DNA of 64,000 nt from Pseudomonadota bacterium (lineage in GTDB: Bacteria > Pseudomonadota > Gammaproteobacteria > Steroidobacterales > JBCBZW01). The notes under the pieces are model-generated. The model ran no database searches. It was not told where the DNA came from and was given only the letters and a program-made list of their open reading frames with translations. Positions 27,905-37,600 of this stretch are shown piece after piece; position 1 is the stretch's first letter, and each line of letters begins with the position of its first letter. The DNA is taken from NCBI GenBank assembly GCA_039193195.1, contig JBCCWS010000006.1, positions 1 through 64,000 on the forward strand, written 5' to 3'. Position numbers and translations under genes: made by a program.

Positions 27905-29056
27905 ATGTCCAGTGGTACCGAGACCGGTCAACTCAGGAGCAATTCCACCGCCGGAGTCACGTCGGCTACCACCGCCCCCTCCTCGGCCCCCAAGACCCGA
28001 TCGACGCAGCAGCACGTGGCGTATCAGGATCAAGTGCTGCCGGAGGTTTCGCGCACCTTCGCCCTGACCATTCCACAGCTACCGGGCGACCTGCGCACGG
28101 TGGTGACAAACGCCTACCTGCTGTGCCGAATCGCCGACACGATCGAGGACGACGGCGGGCTCAGCGTCGCTGCCAAGCACGCGCTGCACGAGCAGTTCAT
28201 CGAGGTTATCGCAGGCACCCGCAACGCGCGCACATTCAGCGACGAGGTGGTGCCGATGGTGAGCAAGGACATGCTGGCGGCGGAGATCGAACTGATCGCC
28301 CACACCGATCGGGTGGTGGCGGTAACACACAGCTTCAACGCCTCACAGCGTGCGGCCCTCGAGCGCTGCGTGACGATTATGTGCGAGGGCATGCCGCGCT
28401 TTCAGAACCACAAGAGCCTGCGTGGCCTCAGGGACCTCGAAGAGCTCAACGAATACTGCTACTACGTGGCCGGCGTCGTCGGCGAGATGCTAACCGAACT
28501 GTTCATCGACTACTCCCCGGCTATCGCCGAGCGAGGCGACGACATGCGCCGCTTGGCGATCTGCTTCGGTCAGGGGCTACAGATGACGAACATCCTAAAG
28601 GACGTCTGGGAAGACCGTCGCACGGACACCTGTTGGTTGCCAAGGGATGTGTTCGACGCGCTGGGCTTCGACCTGGCAGACCTGACCCCGGGCAAGCACG
28701 TGGCCGCGTTTGGCGAGGGCATGCGCGAGCTCATCGGCGTGGCCCACAGCCACCTGCGGCGGGCACTCGAATACACCCTGCTGATCCCCGCCAGTGAGCG
28801 GGGCTTGCGTCGCTTCTGCCTGTGGGCCATTGGCTTGGCCATCTTCACCCTACGCAAGGTCAACAGCAACCCGGCCTTCAACCGGGGCCAGGAAGTGAAG
28901 GTCTCGCGCAACACGGTGCGAGCGACGGTGTTGGTGGGCTCCCTTGCCGCCGGCAGCGACGGAGCCATCCGTTTCCTGTTCGATCGGATCGCCCAAGGCC
29001 TTCCACTCGCGCCGATGGGTGAGCCGCTGACAGCGCCCACGAGCGCGAACGCGTAA
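27905..29056 (+). CDS. Squalene synthase (farnesyl-diphosphate farnesyltransferase)
   Basis: 383 residues. Head-to-head condensation of two farnesyl diphosphates. The first aspartate motif is CRIADTIEDD (Asp78, Asp82) and the second TNILKDVWED (Asp233, Asp237), with SRTFALTIPQLPGDLR at the N-terminus and RKVNSNPAFNRGQEVKVSR near the end. The single-enzyme squalene synthase type fits better than the three-enzyme HpnC/D/E route, of which no other member is present. A phytoene synthase is the main alternative; the hopanoid genes downstream favour squalene. First gene of the plus-strand cluster; ATG at 27905, no strong ribosome-binding site. Confidence 0.85.
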   Translation: MSSGTETGQLRSNSTAGVTSATTAPSSAPKTRSTQQHVAYQDQVLPEVSRTFALTIPQLPGDLRTVVTNAYLLCRIADTIEDDGGLSVAAKHALHEQFIEVIAGTRNARTFSDEVVPMVSKDMLAAEIELIAHTDRVVAVTHSFNASQRAALERCVTIMCEGMPRFQNHKSLRGLRDLEELNEYCYYVAGVVGEMLTELFIDYSPAIAERGDDMRRLAICFGQGLQMTNILKDVWEDRRTDTCWLPRDVFDALGFDLADLTPGKHVAAFGEGMRELIGVAHSHLRRALEYTLLIPASERGLRRFCLWAIGLAIFTLRKVNSNPAFNRGQEVKVSRNTVRATVLVGSLAAGSDGAIRFLFDRIAQGLPLAPMGEPLTAPTSANA

Positions 29057-29062
29057 GGCACC

Positions 29063-29860
29063 GTGGCGAGTCGTGACGGCCGGGCACCCGCCGCGGCCGC
29101 CCGGGAGGGCGCCGAGTCGCCAACGCGCACTGCCATCACCCCGCAAGCCCTCACCCTGCTGTGCGCCCTGCCTCGCGAAGCCGCAGCACTGTGCAACGCG
29201 CGCCTGTCGATCGGACGATCCCAGCCCCTTGCCGACCAGATCGCGATCTTTGTGAGCGGCCCGGGACCTGACGCCGCGCGAGACGCCGTCACCGCCCTTG
29301 GCCGCTCGACAGACGGCACGCCAGCCCTGCTCGGCTTCGGCGTGGCCGGTGCCCTGACACCCGATCTGGTTGCTGGCGATGTGCTCCTCGCAAGCGAGTT
29401 GATCGATGATAGCTGCTCCCAGGTCCTGGCCCTAGATCCGCCGCCATCCTCGTTCCGCGATCGACTGCAGGATGGTGGGTTGAGGCTCCGTACCGGCACA
29501 CTCGTCAGCACGGACACGGTGGTCAGCACCCCGCAGGCCAAGAACGCCCTGCGCGAGCGATGGCGCGCCGCTAGCGCCGTTGACATGGAGAGCGCTGCCT
29601 ACGCCCGCGAGGCCCAGCGTCTGGGCATGCCTTTCTCCACCTTTCGCGTCATCATCGACGAGGCCGACATGGCCATTCCGCGGGCGGCCGCCTCCAGCCT
29701 GGGTGCCGATGGTGAGACCCACTTGCCTACCCTGTTGCTCAGGCTGCTTCGAGATCCTGCTCAACTGCCAGCGCTCATGCGCCTCGGCCGGGCCTGGCGG
29801 CGCGCCCAGGCGAGCCTGCACGCCTGTGGTCGACTGCTCAGCGAGCCTGGCCACCCTTAG
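29063..29860 (+). CDS. hpnG: Hopanoid-associated nucleoside phosphorylase HpnG
   Basis: 265 residues of the PNP/UDP phosphorylase fold. LGFGVAGALTPDLVAGDVLLA and the purine-site motif AVDMESAAYAREA are visible. HpnG converts adenosylhopane to the ribosylhopane/phosphoribohopane intermediate by removing adenine. GTG start at 29063, six bases after the squalene synthase stop. Its presence with HpnH makes C35 bacteriohopanepolyol synthesis likely. Confidence 0.88.
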   Translation: MASRDGRAPAAAAREGAESPTRTAITPQALTLLCALPREAAALCNARLSIGRSQPLADQIAIFVSGPGPDAARDAVTALGRSTDGTPALLGFGVAGALTPDLVAGDVLLASELIDDSCSQVLALDPPPSSFRDRLQDGGLRLRTGTLVSTDTVVSTPQAKNALRERWRAASAVDMESAAYAREAQRLGMPFSTFRVIIDEADMAIPRAAASSLGADGETHLPTLLLRLLRDPAQLPALMRLGRAWRRAQASLHACGRLLSEPGHP

Positions 29861-29869
29861 CCGCACGCC

Positions 29870-32518
29870 ATGGCCACGTCCTCCCACAGTGATCCGTTCT
29901 CACCTAACAACGCGCTAGGGCGTGGGCTCGCACGTGGAACCGCGATGATCCAACGCAGCGCGTGGATGTGGGTGCTGCTCGCCTTCGCTCTGAGCGCCGC
30001 CGCCGGCTGGTACACGGTGAACAACATCGGTATCAACACGGATACCACCGACATGATCTCCGCGGACCTGGACTGGCGCGGAGACTTCATCGAGTTTCGC
30101 GAGGCGTTTCCGATCCTCTGGCGCTCGCTCGTCGTCGTGATCGACGGCGACAGCGCCGACCTCGCGGAGAAGGCCCAGCGCACCTTACTGCTCGAGATCG
30201 CCTCTCGCGAGGACCTGTTCGCCCTCAGCGATGGCGAGAGCAGTGAGGACTACTTTGCGCGGCAGGGGTTGCTGTACCAGGACACGCAGCAGCTGCAGCA
30301 GCTCGGCGATCGCCTGGCGCAGATTCAGCCCTTTCTCGGGCGCCTGTCGCGCGACCCCACCCTGCGTGGCTTCGCCGAATTGTTCACCCTGCTCAATCGA
30401 GCTGCTGACCAAGGCAGCGACCTGGATGCGCAGCCCCTAATGCGGGAACTAACTTCCGCCCTCGACGCAGCCAGCGAGCGGCGTTTCCACCGCTTCCCCT
30501 GGCTCGAACTGATGGACGCGGACGGCGAAGTCGAGGCTAGCGAACGCCGCCGGGTAATCCTGCTCGAACCGCGCCTCGACAGCGCATTGGTAGCACCCGC
30601 ACGACCAGCGATCGAGTTCATCTATACGCTCACAAAGGACCTTGAACTCGATCCGGACCACGGCGTGGAGGTTCGCCTGACCGGCCCGGTCGCCCTCGAG
30701 TACGAGGAGCTTCGCAGCGTCAGCCAAGGGGCGGCCGTGGCCGGCATGCTGGCGCTCGGCATGGTGCTGGCGGTGCTCTTGTGGGGCCTACGATCAGCGA
30801 CGCTGGTCCTCGCCTCTCTCATCACCTTACTTCTCGGGCTCGTATTGACCGCCGCCTTCGCCGCTTTCTCCGTGGGACGGTTGAATCTGATCTCCATCGC
30901 CTTCGCGGTGCTCTACATCGGGCTCGGCATCGATTTCAGCGTGCACTACTGCCTGCGCTATCGGGAGCTCCTACGCGAGGGGGTTGACGGTGCCCAGGCC
31001 CTGCGAACAGCGAGTAGCGATGTGGGGGCGTCGCTGATCCTGTGCGCAGTGACCACCTCGATAGGCTTCTTCGCGTTCTACCCCACCGCCTTCACGGGCG
31101 TATCGGAACTTGGACTCATCTCGGGCACGGGGATGTACATCTCGCTGCTGGCTAACCTCATTGTGTTGCCTGCGCTGCTCCACGTGCTGCCCACGCCCAG
31201 ACCCACGGCGGACCAGCCCCTTGGATCAAGCTCCGGGCGGGCGGCTCGGGGTGCCTGGCCCCAACGCCACCCCCGCCTAGTAGTGAGCCTAGCGGTAGCG
31301 CTCGGTGCCGGCGCTGTCGCTATGCTGATGCTAGTACGTTTCGACCCGAATCCGCTGAACCTTCGCGACCCCGATTCACCCTCGGTCACCGCCTACCGAG
31401 ATCTACTTGGCGAACCGCAGACTTCACCGCTGATCTTGAGCGTACTGGCCAGCGACCTACAGGCAGCGCAGGCGGTGGCAGAGCGGAGCGATGGCCTGCC
31501 GCTCGTGCAGAGTGCGCGCACTCGCCGCAACTTCGTGCCCTCGGAACAAGAGGAGCGCCTCGCCCTTATCGAGGAACTCGGGTTCATCATCGGGCCGGAC
31601 TTGACGGTTGCCGACCCGCAGGACCTCGACCAGGCTCAGCGCCTGAACGCCCTGATGACCCTCGGCAACGCCCTTGAGGAGCTCGCCAGCGACGGTGACC
31701 CGGGGGCGACTCAAGCCCTCGCGGCCCTCGAGCGCTATCGCCGTGGGGACCCCAGCGGACCCGCCCTCGATACGCTGGAGCGAAGCCTAATAGAGGGATT
31801 TGCTCCGCAGCTAAGACGACTAACGACGGCTCTAACAGCCAGCCCGGTCACCCTCGACAGCTTGCCCACGACGCTGAGCGTTCGCTGGCGGGCCGTGGAC
31901 GGGCGGGAACGAGTAGAGCTGCGCCCGGTAGAAAATCTCGCTGACAACGCAGCGATGGCACGCTTCGTCGATCAGGTGCGCGGCGAGCACCCGCGCGCGA
32001 CGGGGTTACCTGTGGTTCAGCTCGGTGCCGGCGCCGCCGTTGTACAGGCCTTCGTGCAGGCGATCGTGACCGCGTTGATCCTGGTGAGTGTGTTGTTGCT
32101 GCTCCTGCTACGCTCGCCTCTGGCCACCTTCCAGGTGATGGCGCCTGTTCTACTCGCCTCCGTGTTCACTGCCGCGGCCACCGTGCTGCTTGGCGTAGAC
32201 TTCAACTTTGCGAACATCATCGCCCTCCCCCTGCTGCTCGGGATGGGCGTGGACAACGGCATTCACCTGGTGCATCGCTATCGCAGCGCGCCGCCCGGCG
32301 ACGGCAACCTGCTCGCCACCAGCACGGCGCGGGCCGTGATCTTCAGTGCCCTCACCACCATCGTGAGCTTCGGCAACCTGGCCACGTCCGCGCATCCGGG
32401 CACCGCCAGCATGGGCCTCGTCCTCGCGGTCGGCCTTGGCCTCATCCTCCTGTGCACCTTGCTCGTCTTGCCAGCCGTGTTGAGCCTCGGCAGCACCACC
32501 GACGAGGCCACACCTTGA
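29870..32518 (+). CDS. hpnN: Hopanoid transporter HpnN, RND/MMPL family
   Basis: 882-residue RND-type membrane protein made of two repeats, each with one leading helix, a large periplasmic loop and a block of five helices. Typical strings are LYIGLGIDFSVHYCLRYREL in the first half and LLGMGVDNGIHLVHRYRS in the second. HpnN moves hopanoids from the inner to the outer membrane in Rhodopseudomonas and Burkholderia. Ten bases after hpnG; the stop overlaps the TTG start of hpnA. Confidence 0.88.
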   Translation: MATSSHSDPFSPNNALGRGLARGTAMIQRSAWMWVLLAFALSAAAGWYTVNNIGINTDTTDMISADLDWRGDFIEFREAFPILWRSLVVVIDGDSADLAEKAQRTLLLEIASREDLFALSDGESSEDYFARQGLLYQDTQQLQQLGDRLAQIQPFLGRLSRDPTLRGFAELFTLLNRAADQGSDLDAQPLMRELTSALDAASERRFHRFPWLELMDADGEVEASERRRVILLEPRLDSALVAPARPAIEFIYTLTKDLELDPDHGVEVRLTGPVALEYEELRSVSQGAAVAGMLALGMVLAVLLWGLRSATLVLASLITLLLGLVLTAAFAAFSVGRLNLISIAFAVLYIGLGIDFSVHYCLRYRELLREGVDGAQALRTASSDVGASLILCAVTTSIGFFAFYPTAFTGVSELGLISGTGMYISLLANLIVLPALLHVLPTPRPTADQPLGSSSGRAARGAWPQRHPRLVVSLAVALGAGAVAMLMLVRFDPNPLNLRDPDSPSVTAYRDLLGEPQTSPLILSVLASDLQAAQAVAERSDGLPLVQSARTRRNFVPSEQEERLALIEELGFIIGPDLTVADPQDLDQAQRLNALMTLGNALEELASDGDPGATQALAALERYRRGDPSGPALDTLERSLIEGFAPQLRRLTTALTASPVTLDSLPTTLSVRWRAVDGRERVELRPVENLADNAAMARFVDQVRGEHPRATGLPVVQLGAGAAVVQAFVQAIVTALILVSVLLLLLLRSPLATFQVMAPVLLASVFTAAATVLLGVDFNFANIIALPLLLGMGVDNGIHLVHRYRSAPPGDGNLLATSTARAVIFSALTTIVSFGNLATSAHPGTASMGLVLAVGLGLILLCTLLVLPAVLSLGSTTDEATP

Positions 32519-33504
32519 CCACGCTGGTGACCGGCGCCACTGGGTTCGTTGGCGCCGCCGTGGTACGTGCCCTGCTCGGCGAGGGTCGACATGTACGCGT
32601 GACTGCGCGGCCCACAAGCGACTTACGCAACCTGGAGGGCTTAGACGTCGAGCGGGTGACCGCCGACCTTACCGATGCCGCCTCGCTGATCGAGGCCGTC
32701 CGAGGTTGTTCGGCCGTATTCCACGTGGCGGCCGACTATCGCCTGTGGATCCCCGAACCAGAGGAGATCTACCGCACCAACGTAGAGGGCACGCGCTTGC
32801 TGCTGCGCGCCGCCCACGCTGAGGGGGTTGAGCGCATCGTGTACACCAGCAGCGTCGCAACCTTGGGCATTCCAGCGGGAGGTGTGCCGGGGGATGAGCG
32901 CACCCCAGTGAGCCTCGACGACATGATCGGTCACTACAAGCGCTCAAAGTATCTCGCAGAGCGCGCCGCCGTCGAGATTGCCAAGGAGGACGGTGCCCCC
33001 GTAGTCATCGTCAACCCATCGACCCCGGTCGGACCTCGCGACATCCGTCCCACGCCGACAGGCAAGATCATCGTCGATGCGGCCACGGGGCGCATGCCCG
33101 CTTACGTCGAGACGGGGCTGAACGTGGTCCATGTGGATGACGTGGCCCAGGGACACCTTCTGGCAGAGCGCCACGGCGCGATCGGCGAAACCTACGTGCT
33201 CGGTGGCGATGATATGAGCCTGATCGAAATCATCTCCGCCGTGACGTGCTTGCGAGGGCGCACAGCACCTTCCCTGCGCCTGCCGCACATCGTGCCGACG
33301 CTCGCCGCCTACGCCACCGAGGCGGCGGCGCACCTGTTCGGCTTTACCCCGACGCTCACGGTGGAAAGCGCGCGCATGGCGCGCAAGCTGATGTACTTCA
33401 ACAGCGCCAAGGCGCGCCAGGCGTTGCGCTACTCGCCCCGCCCGGCACGGGAGGCCTTACAGGACGCCGTCGCGTGGTTCGAGCAGCACGGCTATCTGCG
33501 CTAA
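32515..33504 (+). CDS. hpnA: Hopanoid-associated sugar epimerase HpnA
   Basis: 329-residue extended SDR protein. NAD-binding loop VTGATGFVGAAVV, YTSSVATLG, the catalytic tyrosine-lysine pair in HYKRSKYLAE and NPSTPVGPRDIRPTPTG, all typical for HpnA. The start is most likely TTG 32515, whose last bases form the hpnN stop (TTGA). The open frame further upstream runs inside hpnN. The enzyme is linked to hopanoid sugar side chains; its exact substrate is unclear. Followed by an intrinsic terminator. Confidence 0.88.
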   Translation: MTTLVTGATGFVGAAVVRALLGEGRHVRVTARPTSDLRNLEGLDVERVTADLTDAASLIEAVRGCSAVFHVAADYRLWIPEPEEIYRTNVEGTRLLLRAAHAEGVERIVYTSSVATLGIPAGGVPGDERTPVSLDDMIGHYKRSKYLAERAAVEIAKEDGAPVVIVNPSTPVGPRDIRPTPTGKIIVDAATGRMPAYVETGLNVVHVDDVAQGHLLAERHGAIGETYVLGGDDMSLIEIISAVTCLRGRTAPSLRLPHIVPTLAAYATEAAAHLFGFTPTLTVESARMARKLMYFNSAKARQALRYSPRPAREALQDAVAWFEQHGYLR

Positions 33505-33507
33505 GCG

Positions 33508-33536
33508 TGGCGCGCCAGGAGTTTCGCGCCATTTTT
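33508..33536 (+). terminator. Intrinsic terminator after hpnA
   Basis: TGGCGCG (33508-33514) pairs perfectly with CGCGCCA (33525-33531) across a 10-base loop and is followed at once by TTTTT (33532-33536). It starts four bases after the hpnA stop. It would end the squalene synthase-hpnG-hpnN-hpnA transcript before the mevalonate genes. Confidence 0.75.
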
Positions 33537-33582
33537 CATTATCATTACGTTCCGATTCACCTGGTTGTCGCCTCGGGGGACG

Positions 33583-33611
33583 TTGACAACACGGGCCCAT
33601 CGGCATAGCCC
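33583..33611 (+). promoter_or_regulatory. Weak candidate promoter for the mevalonate genes
   Basis: A perfect -35 hexamer TTGACA at 33583-33588 is followed after 17 bases by TAGCCC, a poor -10. It lies in the 173-base spacer between the hpnA terminator and the decarboxylase gene, where a promoter would be expected. Pattern-based only. Confidence 0.25.
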
Positions 33612-33677
33612 TCCAGATCTTTCGACCACATCACACATGATCCTTTCTGTTCGAGCAGCGCGCGCGAGGCTAAATCC

Positions 33678-34673
33678 GTGCCAGCGGTAAGCGCCGTCGC
33701 CGGCGCCAACATCGCCCTGGTGAAGTACTGGGGCAAGCGGTCCGTGGCGGGTAACTTGCCCGCCGTCGGGTCCCTGTCCATCACCTTGGCCGGCTTGACC
33801 ACGCGCACACGGGTGGCCCCTGACCCACAGCTCGAGGCCGATCAGCTCGCGCTCAACGGGCGAGGGGATGAGAAACAGCGGGCACGAGTCAGCGCCACCC
33901 TGGCGCGAGTGCGAGCCTCGAGCGGAGATGCCCTGCCCTTCGCTCGGGTGGACTCGCACAACGACTTTCCTACTGGTGCGGGCCTTGCGAGTTCGGCCTC
34001 GGGCTTCGCCGCGCTGGTCTTCGCGGCCGCCCACGCCTATGGGGCGCCCCTCGATGCCGCCCGCCTGAGCGCGCTCGCCCGCGAGGGGTCGGGATCGGCT
34101 GCACGATCGATCTTCGGTGGCTTCGTTGAGATGGCCCGAGGGAGCCGCGAGGACGGCAGCGACGCCGTTGCCGCACCGCTGATGGACGCGGCCGACTGGC
34201 CCCTGGAGGTCGTCGTCGCCATTACGGCCAGCGGCGAGAAGGAAATAGGCTCAACCGAGGGCATGAACCTCACGGCGGATACCTCCGCGTACTGGTCCGG
34301 CTGGCTGTCCGCGCAAGAGCGGGATCTGAGCGAAGCGCGACAAGCCGTACTCGGGCGCGACTTCGACAAGCTGGCTGAGGTAAGTGAGCTGTCCTGCCTA
34401 AAGATGCACGGACTCGCGATGTCCGCACGGCCGGGACTCCTGTACTGGAACGGTGCCACCGTCGAGTGCATTCACCGCATCCGAGATCTGCGCCGCAGGC
34501 AGGCCTTGGCCGTGTTCTTCACAGTGGATGCGGGACCGCAGGTAAAGGCGGTCTGCGCCCCCGCCCACGTACCTGCAGTGCGCGAGGCCCTAGCGAGCGT
34601 CCAGGGCGTCCAGCGGGTCATTCATACACCCCTAGGGCCCGGCGCACAGCTCGTCGCGGATAGCTCGGCGTGA
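33678..34673 (+). CDS. mvaD: Diphosphomevalonate decarboxylase
   Basis: Last step of the classical mevalonate route: ATP-dependent decarboxylation of mevalonate diphosphate to IPP. 331 residues of the GHMP superfamily with ANIALVKYWGKR, GSLSITLAGLTT, the phosphate loop GAGLASSASGFAAL and AVFFTVDAGPQVKAV. GTG start at 33678. The stop overlaps the GTG start of the following fusion gene by 4 bases, so the enzymes are translationally coupled. Confidence 0.92.
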   Translation: MPAVSAVAGANIALVKYWGKRSVAGNLPAVGSLSITLAGLTTRTRVAPDPQLEADQLALNGRGDEKQRARVSATLARVRASSGDALPFARVDSHNDFPTGAGLASSASGFAALVFAAAHAYGAPLDAARLSALAREGSGSAARSIFGGFVEMARGSREDGSDAVAAPLMDAADWPLEVVVAITASGEKEIGSTEGMNLTADTSAYWSGWLSAQERDLSEARQAVLGRDFDKLAEVSELSCLKMHGLAMSARPGLLYWNGATVECIHRIRDLRRRQALAVFFTVDAGPQVKAVCAPAHVPAVREALASVQGVQRVIHTPLGPGAQLVADSSA

Positions 34674-37600
34674 TCATCCGCAGCACCGCCCCGGGCAAAC
34701 TGATCGTGCTTGGTGAGTACGCCGTGCTGGAAGGGGCGCCGGCCTTAGTGCTAGCCGTCGATCGCCGCGCGCGGGTGCGGCTGGAGACGCGGGACGCCCG
34801 CCCGGGTGAGCTGCCTGCCCAGGTGGCAGCCGTGATCGACGCACACCTGCGCGCTCCCGAGCGTTTTCGTGCCGTCGGCCACTACCGCGAACAAGCCGTT
34901 CAATGGCGCGCGTCATCGGACGCCCTAGAGCGCCGACTAGGCCTGGTCAGCACACTGCTAGAGGCGCTCCTACCACTAGCGACGGCAAAAGCGCAGCAAA
35001 ATTGTCGCTCCTTTCGGATAAGCATTGAATCGATTGAGTTTTTTCAAGAAAATAGGGGTGGGCACTGGCGTAAGCTGGGGCTCGGGTCGAGCGCCGCAGT
35101 CACGGTAGCTGCCGCCTCGGCATTGCTGGAGCTGATCGGCCGTGAGCCCTTTGGTCGAGATGCCACGGGGCTAGCCGCGCTGCTCGATATGCACCGGCAG
35201 TTTCAGGGCGGGCGCGGCAGCGGGGTCGACCTGGCGGCGAGCCTCTTCGGCGGTGCCGTCGAGTATCGGCTAGAGAAGGCAGGCCTCGAGGATGACGATC
35301 CTGACCCGGTAGTAACACCTGTGGCGGGCGCGGCAACCCTGCCAGCCCAGCTGCAGCTGCAGCCGGTCTGGACCGGCACAAGCGCATCGACGGGGGAGTT
35401 CTTGGCCACGCTGGCGGCTTGGCGATCGACGCACCGCCAGGAGTACGCCGAGCGCATGGATACGATGGCAGCGCTGGCACGGGCAGGTGTCGACGCCTGT
35501 CGAGCGGACGATGCGCCGGGTTTCTTGGGCTGCGTGCGCGAGTACACGCAGGCCCTTGCGGCGCTCGGGACGGCCAGTGGATTGGACATCGTCAGCCGCG
35601 ATCACGCTGACCTGCAGGAGTGCGCGGACACCACCGGCGTGGTGTACAAGCCCTGCGGCGCCGGCGGTGGCGATCTCGGCCTGGCGCTCAGCACGGACCC
35701 AGCGGCGATGGAGAAGTTTCGCCAGCTGGTGCGCGAACGGGGCTACCAGCCGTTAGATCTGGCGGTGGATCCGAAGGGATTGGAAGTGGAGACGGAGTCA
35801 AACGTGCAAAGCTCACGGATACCGGAGTTCTACAAGCTGTCGGTCGAAGACCGGGTAAAGAAGGTCAGGGAGAAGGGCCTGCTCTCCAAAGCGGACTACC
35901 AGGCACTCGCCAGCGGCGAACACACGCTCAGCATCCAGAACGCCGACAAGATGATCGAAAACGTCATCGGCGTGATGGGCTTGCCGGTTGGCCTAGGCCT
36001 GAACTTCCTGATCAACGACCGGGAGTACGTCGTGCCCCTGGTGGTCGAGGAGCCCTCCATCGTCGCCGCCCTGTCCTCCTCCGCGAAAGTCGTGCGTGCT
36101 GCCGGTGGCTTTATCACCGAGAGCACAGATCCGATCCTCATCGGACAGATTCAAGTGGTCGGCGTGCCACATCCTTCGAAGGCGCGTGCTGCCCTGCTCT
36201 CCAATCGCGACGAAGTAGTCAATCTCGCCAATAGCTTGCACCCGAACATGGTGGCCCGCGGCGGCGGCGCACGAGACCTCGAGGTATTCATCCACCCCTC
36301 GCCGTCCGGCGGCAACGACATGCTCGTGGGCCACCTGCTCGTGGATACGCGCGACGCAATGGGTGCCAACCTGGTCAACACCATGTGCGAAGGTGTGGCC
36401 TCCTTGGTCGAGAACATCACGGGCGGCAAGGTCTTCTTGCGGATCCTGTCCAATCTGACCGACCGCGCCATGGTGAAGGCGAAGGCCGTCATTCCTGTGG
36501 AGCAGCTTGCCGGCAAGGGCTTCTCCGGAGAACAGGTGCGCGATGGCATCATCCTCGCCTCTGAGTTTGCAGCCGTCGACCCCTACCGCGCCTCCACCCA
36601 CAATAAGGGCGTGATGAATGGCATCGACGCCCTCGCCCTCGCCACTGGCAACGACTGGCGCGCCATCGAGGCGGCGGCGCATGCCTACGCCGCCCGTGGC
36701 AATCGCTACACCTCGCTCACCCACTGGAACAGCAACGATAACGGTGATCTCGTCGGCTCCCTGGAAATGCCGATCAAGGTAGGCACGGTCGGCGGACCGC
36801 TGCAGTCCAATCCCACCGTGGCCGTCAATCTGCGCCTGCTGGGTGTGCGCACCGCTCGAGAGCTAGCGGAAGTGATGGGTGCCGTCGGCCTCGGCCAAAA
36901 CTTCTCTGCCTTGCGCGCGCTGAGTACCGAGGGCATTCAGCAAGGGCACATGACCTTGCACGCGCGAAGCTGCGCCCACGCAGCCGGTGCACCGCCGGAG
37001 CTGTTCGAGGCGGTAGTGGAGCGCTTGATCGAGTCCCACCAGATCAAGATCTGGCGAGCGCGCGAGATAATCGCTGAGCTGTCCGCACAGCAGGCGGAGA
37101 GCGCCCCCACGGCCCCGAAGGAAATCGTACGTAACAAGCGTCGCAGCTCTACCGCGGCTGGACACGGCAAGGCGATCCTATTAGGCGAACACGCAGTCGT
37201 GTATGGGCGCCATGCGGTGGCAGCTCCTGTGCCCCTCGCCATCGAGGCAAGGGTCGAGGATGCCGACGAAGGCGTCTCTCTGTTGATTCCCCGTTGGGGC
37301 GTAGAACAGCGCATGCACCCGGACGCCGCACAGCCCCAGTCGTTCCACAAGCCGAGTGGGCTCATTCTGCAAAAGCTCGGACTGACTGACCGACCGATGC
37401 GCATCGAGGTGTTCCCCAACGTCCCCCGAGCGATGGGATTGGGGGGCTCCGCGGCCGTTGCAGTTGCCATCATCCGCGCACTGAACGAACATTTCGGGTT
37501 GGGCTTATCGGATGCGCAGGTGAATGACCTCGCCTTCGAGTCTGAGAAGGTGGCGCACGGCACACCGTCAGGGGTAGACAATACACTCGCCACGTACGGT

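Noticed and set aside
28570-29586. 338-codon minus-strand open frame opposite squalene synthase and hpnG
   Set aside because: Antisense shadow of two well-supported genes; Ser/Arg-rich with no recognisable motif.
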